Origin: an uncultured bacterium
GTDB lineage: Bacteria; Actinomycetota; Coriobacteriia; Coriobacteriales; Atopobiaceae
Assembly (NCBI GenBank): GCA_905215465.1
Contig: CAJMPT010000010.1
Location: forward strand, 1-54,524
DNA length: 54,524 nucleotides
Reading direction: 5' to 3'
Positions 22,588-31,951 of this stretch are shown here, one piece after another. The position numbers and the translations under genes are program-made. Every line of letters begins with the position of its first letter. Positions within the stretch are counted from its first letter, which is position 1. The notes under the pieces are model-generated. The model was not told where the DNA came from. It was given only the letters and a program-made list of their open reading frames with translations, and made no database searches.

Positions 22588-23934
22588 CTACTGGACCTCG
22601 GGGGTGCCGGCGGCGACCATCTCGTCGGCGACGAAACGATCGTAGATGACCTTGATGGCGCGCTCGAAGTCCTCGTTGTTGACGCCCATGATGATCGAGA
22701 TCTCCTGGGAGCTCTGGGTGATCATGCGGATGTTGATGCCCGCGTCGCCCAGCGCGCCGAAGACCTTGCCGGAGGTGCCGGAGCGCTTGGACATGTTGCG
22801 GCCGACCACGGAGAGAAGGGCCAGCTTGTCCACCATGGAGACGTCGTCCGGGTTAATCTCCTTGCGGATGTCGGAGATGATGGAGTAGATGGAGTCGCGC
22901 ACGTCGGCGCCGTTGACGATGATGCCGAAGGAGTCGACGCCCGTGGGGATGTGCTCCACGGAGACGCCGTAGCGCTCGAAGATGGCCAGCGTCTTTCTGA
23001 CCAGGCCCACCTCGCTGGACATGTGCGCCTTCTTGATGTGGACGGAGACGAAGTCCCTCTTGCCGGCGATGCCGGTGATGAGGTGCTCGTCCTCGCCGGC
23101 CTCGGCGGACTCGCGGATGATGGTTCCCTCGTCCTGCGGGTGGTTGGTGTTCTTGATCTGGATGGGGATGTTGACCTCGCGCACCGGGAAGATGGCCTCC
23201 TCCTGCAGGACGGAGGCGCCCATGTAGGAGAGCTCGCGCATCTCGTCGAAGGTGATGCGCTTAATGGAGCGGGGGTTCTCCACGACGCGGGGGTCGGCGG
23301 AGAGGAAGCCCGAGACGTCGGTCCAGTTCTCGTAGAGGTCGGCGTTGATGCAGCGGGCCAGGATGGCGCCGGTGATGTCCCCGCCGCCGCGGTCGAAGAG
23401 CTTGATCTGACCGTCCACGGTGGCGCCGTAGAAGCCCGGCAGCACGAAGGAGCCGTTGCGGACCATGACGTCCTTCAAGCGGCCGGCCGTGCGCTCCATG
23501 TCAACGGAGCCGTCGTGGTGGAAGACCATGACGTCGGCGGCGTCGACAAAGGGAAGGCCCAGGTACTCGGCCATGAGGTTGGCCGTGAACCACTCGCCGC
23601 GGGAGACCACGTACTCCGGGGAGTGCTTCTTGATGTTGCGCGCGAAGGCCTCGAACTTCTCGGCCACGGGCCACTTGAGGCCCAGCTCGTCGGCAATGTC
23701 CTGGAAGCGCTGCTGGATGTCGGCGAGAAGTGCCGTGCAGTCCACGTGGTACTGCACATGGGCGTTGACCAGCAGGAGCAGGTCGGTGATCTTGTTGTCG
23801 CCCGAGAAGCGCTTACCGGCGGCCGAGACCACCACAAAGCGGCGGTCGGGGTCGGACTCGACGATGGCCTTGACCTTGCGGAACTGTTCGGCAGACGCGA
23901 CGGACGAGCCGCCGAACTTTGCGATCTTGATCAT
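22588..23934 (-). CDS. lysC: Aspartate kinase (monofunctional, two ACT domains)
   Basis: Phosphorylates aspartate at the head of the Lys/Met/Thr pathway. 448 residues. Seen: the KFGGSSVA phosphate loop at the start, VSRGEWFTANLMAEYL, the FDRGGGDITGAI and DVSGFLSADPR segments, then two C-terminal ACT domains (about 310-448, with KTLAIFERYGVSVEHIPTG and FGALGDAGINIRMITQSS) that normally bind Lys and/or Thr for feedback inhibition. Start 23934 follows GAAAGGGCTTCAACTCAC. It lies 18 bp after hom in the same transcript direction. Confidence 0.97.
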   Translation of the reverse strand: MIKIAKFGGSSVASAEQFRKVKAIVESDPDRRFVVVSAAGKRFSGDNKITDLLLLVNAHVQYHVDCTALLADIQQRFQDIADELGLKWPVAEKFEAFARNIKKHSPEYVVSRGEWFTANLMAEYLGLPFVDAADVMVFHHDGSVDMERTAGRLKDVMVRNGSFVLPGFYGATVDGQIKLFDRGGGDITGAILARCINADLYENWTDVSGFLSADPRVVENPRSIKRITFDEMRELSYMGASVLQEEAIFPVREVNIPIQIKNTNHPQDEGTIIRESAEAGEDEHLITGIAGKRDFVSVHIKKAHMSSEVGLVRKTLAIFERYGVSVEHIPTGVDSFGIIVNGADVRDSIYSIISDIRKEINPDDVSMVDKLALLSVVGRNMSKRSGTSGKVFGALGDAGINIRMITQSSQEISIIMGVNNEDFERAIKVIYDRFVADEMVAAGTPEVQ

Positions 23935-23952
23935 GTGAGTTGAAGCCCTTTC

Positions 23953-25077
23953 CTATGCGAGCGCGGCCATGAAGGCGGACGGGTCGGTCTTGAGCGCCTC
24001 GTCCAGAAGCGCGCGGGCGGCGGCTGCGGTGACGTCGCGGACGAGCCAGGCGCCCTCGGCGTAGGGCTCGGAGCCTGCCGGCGCCTGGGACGCGCGGATG
24101 ACGTAGCTGGCGCGCAGCAGCTCCGGGTCGTAGGCCAGGCCGCGACTGAAGTCGTACTCGGGGGTGCGGGTGCCGCGCACGCAGTCGAGCACGTCCTGGA
24201 CGATGGCGTTGCCGGTGGGGAGGCTGCCCGCGCCCTGGCCGTAGAACTTGAGCTCGCCCACGGTGGTGGCGTCGAGGGTCACAAGGTTGAAGTTGCCGGG
24301 GACGTTGGCCTCAAGAGACTCCAGCGGCACGGCGACCGGCTCGACGGCCACGGCGTAGCGGCCGTCCTGCTGGACGCCGCGGCCCAAGAGCTTGACCGTG
24401 AGGCCGCGCTCGCCAAAGAGGTCCAGGTCGGGCTTGGTGAGGTTGCGGATGCCGGAGACCGGGATGTCCTTCTCGCAGGCCACGTCAAAGGCCACGGAGG
24501 CCGTGATGACGGTCTTGTTCTTGACGTCGACGCCATCGATGTCGGCGGAGGGGTCGCGCTCGGCGTAGCCCAGCGACTGGGCCTCGGCCAGGACCTCGCC
24601 AAAGTCCGCGCCCTGCTTGAGCATGGCGTAGACGATGTAGTTGGTGGTGCCGTTCATGATGCCCGAGAAGGACGTGACCTCGTCGACGCGGCGGGCCTTC
24701 TCGATGCCGGCGATCCAGGGGATGCCGCCGCCGACGGAGGCCTCGATGAACAGGCTCACGCCGTGCTCCAGGGCGCAGGCGGCAAACTCTGCAAAATGGG
24801 CCGCGACCACGGCCTTGTTGGAGGTCACCACGTGCTTTCCGGCCTCGAGGGCGCGCATGATGAAGGCGTGGGCCGGCTCGATGCCGCCCATGCACTCCAC
24901 GACGATGCCAATCTCGGGGTCAGAGACGATGTCCTCGTACTCCGAGGTCATGCGGGGGTCGCTCAGGCGATCGGGCAGCTCGAGGATGCGGGAGACCTCG
25001 ACGTCGTCCACGCGCTCGCCGATGATCTTGTCGACTCCGCGACCGACGGTGCCATAGCCGAGAAGGGCAATCTTCAT
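23953..25077 (-). CDS. hom: Homoserine dehydrogenase, short C-terminal regulatory region
   Basis: Reduces aspartate semialdehyde to homoserine. 374 residues. NAD(P)-binding start MKIALLGYGTVGRGV, the VVTSNKAVVAAH segment with the conserved Lys, the core SVGGGIPWI and FSGIMNGTTNYI, and DPSADIDGVDVKNKT. Most Gram-positive Hom proteins run to about 430 residues with a full ACT domain; here only about 55 residues follow the catalytic part, starting RASYVIRAS like a first ACT strand but then diverging. Feedback control may be altered (inference). Start 25077 by homology; an in-frame ATG at 25107 is possible. First gene of hom-lysC-asd, divergent from thrC. Confidence 0.94.
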   Translation of the reverse strand: MKIALLGYGTVGRGVDKIIGERVDDVEVSRILELPDRLSDPRMTSEYEDIVSDPEIGIVVECMGGIEPAHAFIMRALEAGKHVVTSNKAVVAAHFAEFAACALEHGVSLFIEASVGGGIPWIAGIEKARRVDEVTSFSGIMNGTTNYIVYAMLKQGADFGEVLAEAQSLGYAERDPSADIDGVDVKNKTVITASVAFDVACEKDIPVSGIRNLTKPDLDLFGERGLTVKLLGRGVQQDGRYAVAVEPVAVPLESLEANVPGNFNLVTLDATTVGELKFYGQGAGSLPTGNAIVQDVLDCVRGTRTPEYDFSRGLAYDPELLRASYVIRASQAPAGSEPYAEGAWLVRDVTAAAARALLDEALKTDPSAFMAALA

Positions 25078-25132
25078 CTTCGTCCAATCTTTCAAGTGTG
25101 TGTCCATGGTGCCACTCTCAAAAACCTGCAGG

Positions 25133-25138
25133 TATGAT
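25133..25138 (+). promoter_or_regulatory. Candidate -10 box for thrC-thrB
   Basis: TATGAT at 25133-25138, 47 bp before the thrC start, with only a weak -35 (TGCCAC, 25110-25115) 17 bp upstream. The 107-bp gap also carries the hom promoter on the other strand, which I could not place. Confidence 0.35.
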
Positions 25139-25184
25139 TCAAGCATCATCTGCCGAAATTGCCATTTGACGCAAGGAGCCCGCA

Positions 25185-26669
25185 GTGAACTCGTTCTACC
25201 ACAGCACCCGAAGCAAGCTGGATTCCGTAACAAGCAAGCAAGCTATCCTCCGCGGAATCGCCCCCGATGGCGGCCTGTACGTTGCGGACTGGCTTGGCCA
25301 GCAGAAGATGGACCTTGAGGCCGTGTGCGCCCAGGGCTTCCACCTGACTGCCCGCCAGGTGCTTGGCATCCTGCTGCCCGACTACGCCAAGGAGGAGCTC
25401 GCCGCGTGCGTGGAGGCCGCCTACGGCCCCCAGTGGGATACCCCGGCCGTGACGCCGGTGACGCCCCTGGGCACCGACTGGCTGCTCGAGCTCTACCACG
25501 GGCCCACGAGCGCCTTCAAGGACGTGGCGCTGCAGATGCTCCCGCAGCTCATGAGCGTGGCTCGCGCCGGCGACGGCCGCGACGTCATGATCGTCACCGC
25601 CACCTCCGGAGACACGGGCAAGGCGGCCCTGGATGGCTTTGCGGGCGTGCCCCACACGGGCGTCACGGTCTTCTACCCCGAGGGCAAGGTCTCCGACGTC
25701 CAGCACCTCCAAATGGCCACCCAGGCCGGCGACAACGTGGCCGTCTGTGCCATCCGCGGCAACTTTGACGACGCGCAGAGCGAGGTCAAGGCCATCTTTG
25801 CCGACGAGGGCCTGGCCCAGCGTCTGGCCAGCTCAAACGTGGCTCTCTCCAGCGCCAACTCCATCAACGTCGGCCGCCTGGCCCCGCAGGTGACCTACTA
25901 CTTTGACGCCTACGCGCAGCTCGTGCGTGCCGGCGCCGTAAAGATGGGCCAAAAGGTCACCTTCTGCGTGCCCACCGGCAACTTTGGCGACGTGCTGGCC
26001 GGCTACTACGCCAAGCTCCTGGGCCTGCCCGTGGCCCGCCTGTTGGTGGCCTCCAACAAGAACGACGTCCTCACCGATTTCATCACCACCGGCACCTACG
26101 ACCGCCGCCGCGAGTTTGCCAAAACCATCAGCCCCTCCATGGACATCCTGGTCTCCTCCAACCTCGAGCGCCTTCTCTACTATATGAGCGACGGCGACTG
26201 CGAGCTGGTGGCCTCCCTCATGGCCAGCCTCAGGGACAAGGGCTTCTACCAGGTGCCCGATGCCCTTCTCGCCAAGGTCCAGGAGACGTTTGCGTGCGGG
26301 CGCGCCGACGACGACGCCACGCGTGACGAGATTTCCTCCACGTGGGAGAGGCTGGGCGTGCTCATCGACCCGCACACGGCCGTGGCCAAGAGCGTGCTTG
26401 ATGGCGTTGCGGCGGACGGCTCCGTACGCGTTTGCCTCTCGACCGCGAGTCCGTACAAGTTCAGCGCCGATGTGCTTGCCGCGCTGGGACAGGACACCTC
26501 CGGCATGAGCGGTTTTGAGTGCATGGATGCCCTGGAGAAGGCCACGGGCACCACCGCGCCCGCGCAACTCTCCGGCCTGCGCGACCTGCCCGTGGTTCAC
26601 AAGGACGTCTGCGACCGCGCCAAGATGGGCGCCTTCGTTGAGAGCTCCTGCGCGAGGGTCTTCCTGTGA
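25185..26669 (+). CDS. thrC: Threonine synthase
   Basis: PLP enzyme converting O-phosphohomoserine to threonine. 494 residues, the long form. N-terminal YHSTRSKLDSVTSKQAILRG, IAPDGGLYV, the PLP lysine in GPTSAFKDVALQML, the phosphate-binding TATSGDTGKAAL, and CVPTGNFGDVLAGYYAKLLG. Start is GTG at 25185 with AAGGAGCCCGCA upstream. It overlaps thrB by four bases (GTGA). Confidence 0.97.
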   Translation: MNSFYHSTRSKLDSVTSKQAILRGIAPDGGLYVADWLGQQKMDLEAVCAQGFHLTARQVLGILLPDYAKEELAACVEAAYGPQWDTPAVTPVTPLGTDWLLELYHGPTSAFKDVALQMLPQLMSVARAGDGRDVMIVTATSGDTGKAALDGFAGVPHTGVTVFYPEGKVSDVQHLQMATQAGDNVAVCAIRGNFDDAQSEVKAIFADEGLAQRLASSNVALSSANSINVGRLAPQVTYYFDAYAQLVRAGAVKMGQKVTFCVPTGNFGDVLAGYYAKLLGLPVARLLVASNKNDVLTDFITTGTYDRRREFAKTISPSMDILVSSNLERLLYYMSDGDCELVASLMASLRDKGFYQVPDALLAKVQETFACGRADDDATRDEISSTWERLGVLIDPHTAVAKSVLDGVAADGSVRVCLSTASPYKFSADVLAALGQDTSGMSGFECMDALEKATGTTAPAQLSGLRDLPVVHKDVCDRAKMGAFVESSCARVFL

Positions 26670-27574
26670 TCGGGGCTGACGGACAGGCACGCCCCATGGT
26701 CCTGGTGCGCGTTCCCGCCACCTCGGCCAACGTGGGCGTGGGCTTTGACTGCCTGGGCCTGGCCCTTGACCTCACGGCAGCCTTCCTGATGACGCCTTCC
26801 GAGCGCCTTGAAATCGATGGCTGCGAGGAGCGCTTCCGCGGCGAAGACAACCTCGTCTGGCAGAGCTACCTCACGGCCTGCCGCGAGCTTGGCTGCGAGG
26901 CCCAGCCGCTCAAGGTCACGATCCTCTCCCCCATCCCGCTTTCCGGCGGCCTGGGTTCGAGCTCCGTGTGCGTCATCGCGGGCGTTGCCTGCGCCATGGC
27001 CCTCTCGCCCTTTGGCTACGACCGCGAGAGGTGCCTCGAGCTGGCCTGCGCCATCGAGGGCCACCCCGACAACGTGGCCCCAGCCATCATGGGCGGCCTG
27101 GTGAGCTCCTTCGTGGAGGGCGACGACACCACGAGCATCCGCATGGAGATAGCCCCCAACCTGCGTTTTGTTGCCGTGGCGCCTCCCTACGAGGTACGCA
27201 CGGCGGACGCGCGCCGCGTGCTTCCGACCGAGGTTCCCACCGGCACGGCCGTCTGGCAGATGGGTCGCTGCGTGGCTGTGGTGAGGGCTCTTGAGACCGG
27301 CGACGCCACGCTTCTGGCCAAGGCCAGCCACGACAAGCTCCACGAGCCGTACCGCGCCAAGCTCATTCCGGACTACGAGCCCCTGCGCACGTGCGCGCTG
27401 GATGCCGGTGCCGCCGCGTTCATGATCTCCGGCTCCGGCTCCACGATGCTTGCCGTCTGCGACGGCGACGATGCGGCCGCCCAGGTGGAGGCCGCCATGC
27501 GCAAGCTCCGTCCAGGCTTCTGGCTGCACACCCTGCCCGCCAACACCCTCGGCACCACGGTTGAGGTCCACTAG
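26666..27574 (+). CDS. thrB: Homoserine kinase
   Basis: GHMP-family kinase making O-phosphohomoserine for ThrC. 302 residues. VPATSANVGVGFDCLGLALD at the N-terminus, the ATP-binding loop IPLSGGLGSSSVC, and the C-terminal GAAAFMISGSGSTMLAVC are the three GHMP motifs. GTG start at 26666 lies inside the thrC stop region (4-nt overlap), showing translational coupling. Followed by a hairpin with a T-run at 27655-27695. Confidence 0.96.
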   Translation: MIGADGQARPMVLVRVPATSANVGVGFDCLGLALDLTAAFLMTPSERLEIDGCEERFRGEDNLVWQSYLTACRELGCEAQPLKVTILSPIPLSGGLGSSSVCVIAGVACAMALSPFGYDRERCLELACAIEGHPDNVAPAIMGGLVSSFVEGDDTTSIRMEIAPNLRFVAVAPPYEVRTADARRVLPTEVPTGTAVWQMGRCVAVVRALETGDATLLAKASHDKLHEPYRAKLIPDYEPLRTCALDAGAAAFMISGSGSTMLAVCDGDDAAAQVEAAMRKLRPGFWLHTLPANTLGTTVEVH

Positions 27575-27654
27575 CAAGGAGCTTTTGACCGCAGGCACTT
27601 CTCGGCTGAAGGCACTTCTCGACTGCATGGCCGAGGCTTTTCTCGGCTGACAAG

Positions 27655-27695
27655 CCCTACGTGTATTAAAAAGTTGATACACGTAGGGCCTTTTC
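27655..27695 (+). terminator. Terminator after thrB, formed by the left end of a repeat element
   Basis: CCCTACGTGTAT (27655-27666) and ATACACGTAGGG (27677-27688) make a perfect 12-bp stem, followed by CCTTTTCTT. The stem uses the terminal repeat of the 112-bp element at 27658-27769, so the element may have supplied the terminator. Confidence 0.65.
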
Positions 27696-27769
27696 TTGCA
27701 AATAGGCCGTACATGTACGGCGCTTTTGCGCAAACAATCGCTACCTGCATCAAGACTTTAATACACGTA
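27658..27769. mobile_element. 112-bp MITE-like element A
   Basis: Ends are perfect 13-bp inverted repeats, TACGTGTATTAAA and TTTAATACACGTA. Inside are the palindromes CCGTACATGTACGG and TTTTGCGCAAA. Same length as element B (29042-29153) and about three quarters identical to it by my hand alignment, in the same orientation. Too short to code for a transposase. The two copies flank the DUF559-type gene. Confidence 0.65.
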
Positions 27770-27780
27770 ACTCACCGTGC

Positions 27781-28815
27781 TTACCATCCGGCGAGAAGAA
27801 CGCTCCGCAGCTCCGTCTGACGCGCCCGGAACGATTCCGAGGGCGAGCGCCAAGTCGTGCCGAGACACGAAGAGAGCGTCTTGGCCATGGCATCGAGCCT
27901 GGGCAGAGACTTGATGTCCTCCCTGCCAGCCTGAACAACCTTGTAGCCCTCGGCCATAAGGGCTACAGCCTTCTTTCGATCAGCGGAGACGGCAGATGCG
28001 GACTCGTGACAAGATCCCTGGTACTCAAGCACGACCTTTTCTGCTTCCCATAGAAGGTCGCAGGAGTAGGTCATGCCGCTCGCAATGGCCATCCAGTTTA
28101 GGAACGGCCGGGGCAGACCGTACCCGCCATCGCGGCGCTGCAGGCAGAGAAGAAGCGCGCAGACGGTCTCCGCAGGCGAAGCCGCGCGCCCCACTGCAAG
28201 AGAGCACGCCTTCCTGACCTTAGCCATGCCGCGCGGAACCCGCCTTCCCCTCTCCGCGCACAGCGAGGTCATCTGGCTTGTGTATCGGGCCAGCCCCTCA
28301 ACCGACATCACGGCCGGCGCGGCGAGAAACCCAGCGGCAGACTGAGGCGCAAGCGCATAGAACCCGCACAGTTCGCAGATCAGAAGAAGCAGCTCGGTCT
28401 GGCCAAGCCGCTGCGCCATCTGAAGCACGAGCAGCTCGGGGGAAGGCAAAAGGACTCCAGGCTCAAGCTCTCTAAGAGAGCCGGGCGGCAATGGGCTGCC
28501 AAATACGGAGCAGGTTGCGCCGTGAAGGTAGCGACGCCCCGATGAAGCAGAAACGAGAAGCTCCAAGCGACCATCAAGCCCAGACAGGCTTTCCAAACCA
28601 GAGGCGTGCACTCTGGTCGGAAGTGACTGGCAACCGGCCTCGGCGGGAAGGCCACGCAAATCAAGTCCAGCTTCTTCTCCCCTGATAAGCCGCAGCAACA
28701 AGGGACGATAGTCCGGGTCGTCAACGCTCATCTGGTTTGCCCGCGACACGCGCCCACGCGCTTCTCGCCAAGCCCTGATTGCGGCCATGCCTCCCAAGCA
28801 GATTGACTCGTCCAT
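27781..28815 (-). CDS. DUF559/PD-(D/E)XK-nuclease-like protein with an N-terminal regulator-like region
   Basis: 344 residues. The C-terminal third looks like a Vsr/DUF559 restriction-endonuclease fold: Glu216 in SPAETVCALLL, Asp253 in YSCDLLWEAEK, Glu264 in VVLEYQG, then DRKKAVALMAEGYKVV. The N-terminal 200 residues resemble the winged/AbiEi-type part of similar actinobacterial proteins (SPELLVLQMAQRLGQ). Such proteins are common, poorly understood and suspected in phage defence or mobile DNA. Start 28815 has GGAGGGAGCAAACCA upstream; the longer frame to 28914 lacks one. AT-richer than the core genes and bracketed by two 112-bp elements, suggesting acquisition. Catalytic Lys/Gln of the motif is Gln266, so activity is uncertain. 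Confidence 0.7.
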   Translation of the reverse strand: MDESICLGGMAAIRAWREARGRVSRANQMSVDDPDYRPLLLRLIRGEEAGLDLRGLPAEAGCQSLPTRVHASGLESLSGLDGRLELLVSASSGRRYLHGATCSVFGSPLPPGSLRELEPGVLLPSPELLVLQMAQRLGQTELLLLICELCGFYALAPQSAAGFLAAPAVMSVEGLARYTSQMTSLCAERGRRVPRGMAKVRKACSLAVGRAASPAETVCALLLCLQRRDGGYGLPRPFLNWMAIASGMTYSCDLLWEAEKVVLEYQGSCHESASAVSADRKKAVALMAEGYKVVQAGREDIKSLPRLDAMAKTLSSCLGTTWRSPSESFRARQTELRSVLLAGW

Positions 28816-29217
28816 TGGTTTGCTCCCTCCGACCGATGCGGTCAGCAGAGAATAGCGAAGACAAGGCTTGGACGCTCGTGAAAAACATGAACCCGCAAGC
28901 GGCAGCGTATGCACCGCAGGCGGATATGCGCTGGAAGGTTAACCCGCCAGATTCAGGCGTTTATGTACATGCAGTCTCTCGATACGACGCAAGCGTGCAC
29001 CTGCCACAAAACGCACAGACCGACCGGATAAACCCTTTGCTTACGTGTATTAAACAATTGATACAGATAGCCTCCTTTTGCGCAAAAGGTCCGTACATGA
29101 ACGACGCAAATGCGCAAAAGGGGGCTTCATGCATCAAAGCTTTAATACACGTAGAAAGAGAGGAAGTCATATCCTCTGCTCAGCTAGCCAGTCAGTAAAG
29201 AACCTCGCCCTTATCTC
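28816..29217. other. 402-bp intergenic stretch between the nuclease-like gene and livF
   Basis: Holds element B (29042-29153). The rest is AT-richer than the neighbours and shows no convincing ORF or promoter pattern. A short open frame from 28779 on the plus strand has no ribosome site and overlaps the nuclease gene start, so I reject it. Confidence 0.5.
29042..29153. mobile_element. 112-bp MITE-like element B
   Basis: Same 13-bp terminal inverted repeats as element A (TACGTGTATTAAA / TTTAATACACGTA) and the same total length. Internal palindrome CTTTTGCGCAAAAG. Direct orientation relative to element A. The two enclose 1272 bp containing the DUF559-type gene. Confidence 0.65.
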
Positions 29218-29931
<714 letters not shown>

Positions 29932-29932
29932 G

Positions 29933-30784
29933 TTAGTTCACCCCCTGCTTGCCCAGGTAGGCCTCGATGACCTTGGGGTCGTTCTGGATCTCCTGGGGCG
30001 TTCCCTTGGCGATGATGCGTCCGTAGTCGAGCACGCCCACGACCTCGCACACGCCCATGACCAGCCCCATGTCGTGCTCGATGAGCAGGATGGCAATCTG
30101 GAACTCGTCGCGGATGCGGCGGATGTTCTCCATGAGCTCATCGGTCTCGGCCGGGTTCATGCCAGCCGCGGGCTCGTCGAGCAGCAGCACCTTGGGGCCG
30201 GTGGCCAGCGCGCGCAGGATCTCCAGCCGCCTCTGGGCGCCGTACGGCAGGTTTCCGGCCTTGGAGTCGGCATACTTGCGCATGTCAAAGATGTCGAGAA
30301 GCTCGAGCGCCTTGTCGTGGAACTCGGCCTCCTGCTTCCAGTGGCCCGGAAGGCGGAACAAATCGGTGAGCAGGCTCGACCTCATCGAGGAGCCAAAGCC
30401 CACCAGGACGTTCTCCTCCACCGTCATCTGGCTGAAGAGGCGGATGTTCTGGAAGGTGCGGGCGATGCCCATGTGGTTGACCTCGGTGACGCTCTTGCCG
30501 GCCGTGTCGTAGCCGTCGAGAAGGATGGTTCCGCGGGTGGGCTGGTACACGTTGGTCAGCAGGTTGAAGATCGTAGTCTTTCCGGCACCGTTGGGGCCAA
30601 TGAGGCCGGAGATCTCCGTGCGGCCCATGGCGATGTTGAAGTCGTCAACGGCGGTGAGGCCGCCGAAGTCGATGCCCAGGTGTTGGGCCTGCAGGACCGG
30701 AATCTTGCCCAGGTCGCGCTCGGGGATGAGGTTGGGGGTCTCAAGCTGGACGAGCACGTCTCGCCCGGTGGTCTTGCTACTCAT
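29933..30784 (-). CDS. livG: Branched-chain amino-acid ABC transporter, ATP-binding protein LivG
   Basis: 283 residues. Walker A GPNGAGKTT, the LivG-typical GIARTFQNIRLFSQMTVEENVLVG, a signature NLPYGAQRRLEILRALATG, Walker B LLLDEPAAGMNP, and LIEHDMGLVMG. Start 30784 (MSSKTTGRD) with GGAGGTGGGCACCG upstream; it overlaps the livM end by 8 bases. About 30 residues precede the usual LivG start, a modest N-terminal extension. Confidence 0.96.
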   Translation of the reverse strand: MSSKTTGRDVLVQLETPNLIPERDLGKIPVLQAQHLGIDFGGLTAVDDFNIAMGRTEISGLIGPNGAGKTTIFNLLTNVYQPTRGTILLDGYDTAGKSVTEVNHMGIARTFQNIRLFSQMTVEENVLVGFGSSMRSSLLTDLFRLPGHWKQEAEFHDKALELLDIFDMRKYADSKAGNLPYGAQRRLEILRALATGPKVLLLDEPAAGMNPAETDELMENIRRIRDEFQIAILLIEHDMGLVMGVCEVVGVLDYGRIIAKGTPQEIQNDPKVIEAYLGKQGVN

Positions 30785-31940
30785 CGGTGCCCACCTCCTT
30801 GTTGGCATCGGCGGCCTCTGGCGCGGGCTTGGCGCCCCTTTTCCAGGGCAGGTCCCCGTTCATGACGCGCTCGATCGCGCGGGAGAGCGAGAAGTCATAG
30901 GAGCCAAAGAGGCCCTGCGGACGGAAGATCATGACCAGGATGAGGACGATGGAGTAGGCCAGCATGCGGTAGTCGGAGAAGGCGCGCAGGGCCTCGGGCA
31001 GGATGGTCAGCACCGTGGCGGAGACCACGGACCCGAGCATTGAGCCCATGCCGCCCAGGACGACCATGACCAGGATCTCGACGGACTTCATGAAGCCGAA
31101 CTTGGCGGGCGCCATGACGCCGATACAACCCGCGTACAGACCGCCGCCGATGCCGGCGAAGAACGCGGAGACCACGAAGGCCAGCGTCTTATAGTAGGTG
31201 GTGTTGACGCCAGAGGCCTCGGCCGCGATCTCGTTGTCGCGGATGGCAAGGACGGCGCGGCCGTGGCGGCTCTTCATGAACGTGTGGATGAGGAAGATCA
31301 CGATGACCACGACCACGAAGGTGTCAAGGAAGCTCGTGTACTTGGGGATGCCCGTGAGGCCCTTGGCGCCGCCGGTGAGCTCAAAGCCCAGGACATTGTC
31401 GATGTTGAGCATGACCACGCGGATGATCTCGGCAAAGCCGAGGGTGATGATGGCCAGGTAGTCGCCTTTGAGGCGCAGCGCGGGGATGCCGATGACGAGG
31501 CCGCAGACGGCGGCGCAGACGCCGCCGAAGAGCAGTCCAAGCACAAAGAGAAGGACGGCGGCGGGGCTGCCGGAGGCCATGTCGGTGGCGGAGACGCCCA
31601 TGACGGGCATCATGCGCATGATGAAGATGGCGCAGGAGTAGCCGCCGACGCTCATGAAGCCGGCGTGGCCGAGCGGGAGCTGCCCCAGGTAGCCGGTGGC
31701 GATGTTCAGCGAGACGGCCATGATGATGTAGATGCCGACCTGCTGCAGGACCGTAGACTGGTAGCGGTTGATGGCGCCGCCGTCGATCATGAGCTCGCCC
31801 ACGACGATGAAGACGGCAACGAGCGCGAAGTTGATCGCGTAGCGCACGGGCATGGGCAGGGTGCGGTAGGCCCCCGTCGCCCGACCGATGCCGGTGGTGA
31901 TGACGGGCTTCTCCTCGCCCATGGGGTTCTTTGCTGTCAT
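30777..31940 (-). CDS. livM: Branched-chain amino-acid ABC transporter permease LivM
   Basis: 387 residues. Multi-span permease with GYLGQLPLGHAGFMSVGGY, the LivM signature RLKGDYLAIITLGFAEIIR, SRHGRAVLAIRDNEIAAEASG, and the C-terminal MIFRPQGLFGSYDF. Start at 31940 (MTAKNPMGEE) after GGGGGTGGCAGC; a long apparent frame further upstream overlaps livH and is spurious. Tail is hydrophilic (AADANKEVGTDE). Lies 11 bp after livH. Confidence 0.95.
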   Translation of the reverse strand: MTAKNPMGEEKPVITTGIGRATGAYRTLPMPVRYAINFALVAVFIVVGELMIDGGAINRYQSTVLQQVGIYIIMAVSLNIATGYLGQLPLGHAGFMSVGGYSCAIFIMRMMPVMGVSATDMASGSPAAVLLFVLGLLFGGVCAAVCGLVIGIPALRLKGDYLAIITLGFAEIIRVVMLNIDNVLGFELTGGAKGLTGIPKYTSFLDTFVVVVIVIFLIHTFMKSRHGRAVLAIRDNEIAAEASGVNTTYYKTLAFVVSAFFAGIGGGLYAGCIGVMAPAKFGFMKSVEILVMVVLGGMGSMLGSVVSATVLTILPEALRAFSDYRMLAYSIVLILVMIFRPQGLFGSYDFSLSRAIERVMNGDLPWKRGAKPAPEAADANKEVGTDE

Positions 31941-31951
31941 GCTGCCACCCC

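Noticed and set aside
28779..29198. 139-codon plus-strand ORF after the nuclease-like gene
   Set aside because: Starts inside that gene's 5' end, runs through repeat element B, has no ribosome site and no recognisable sequence.
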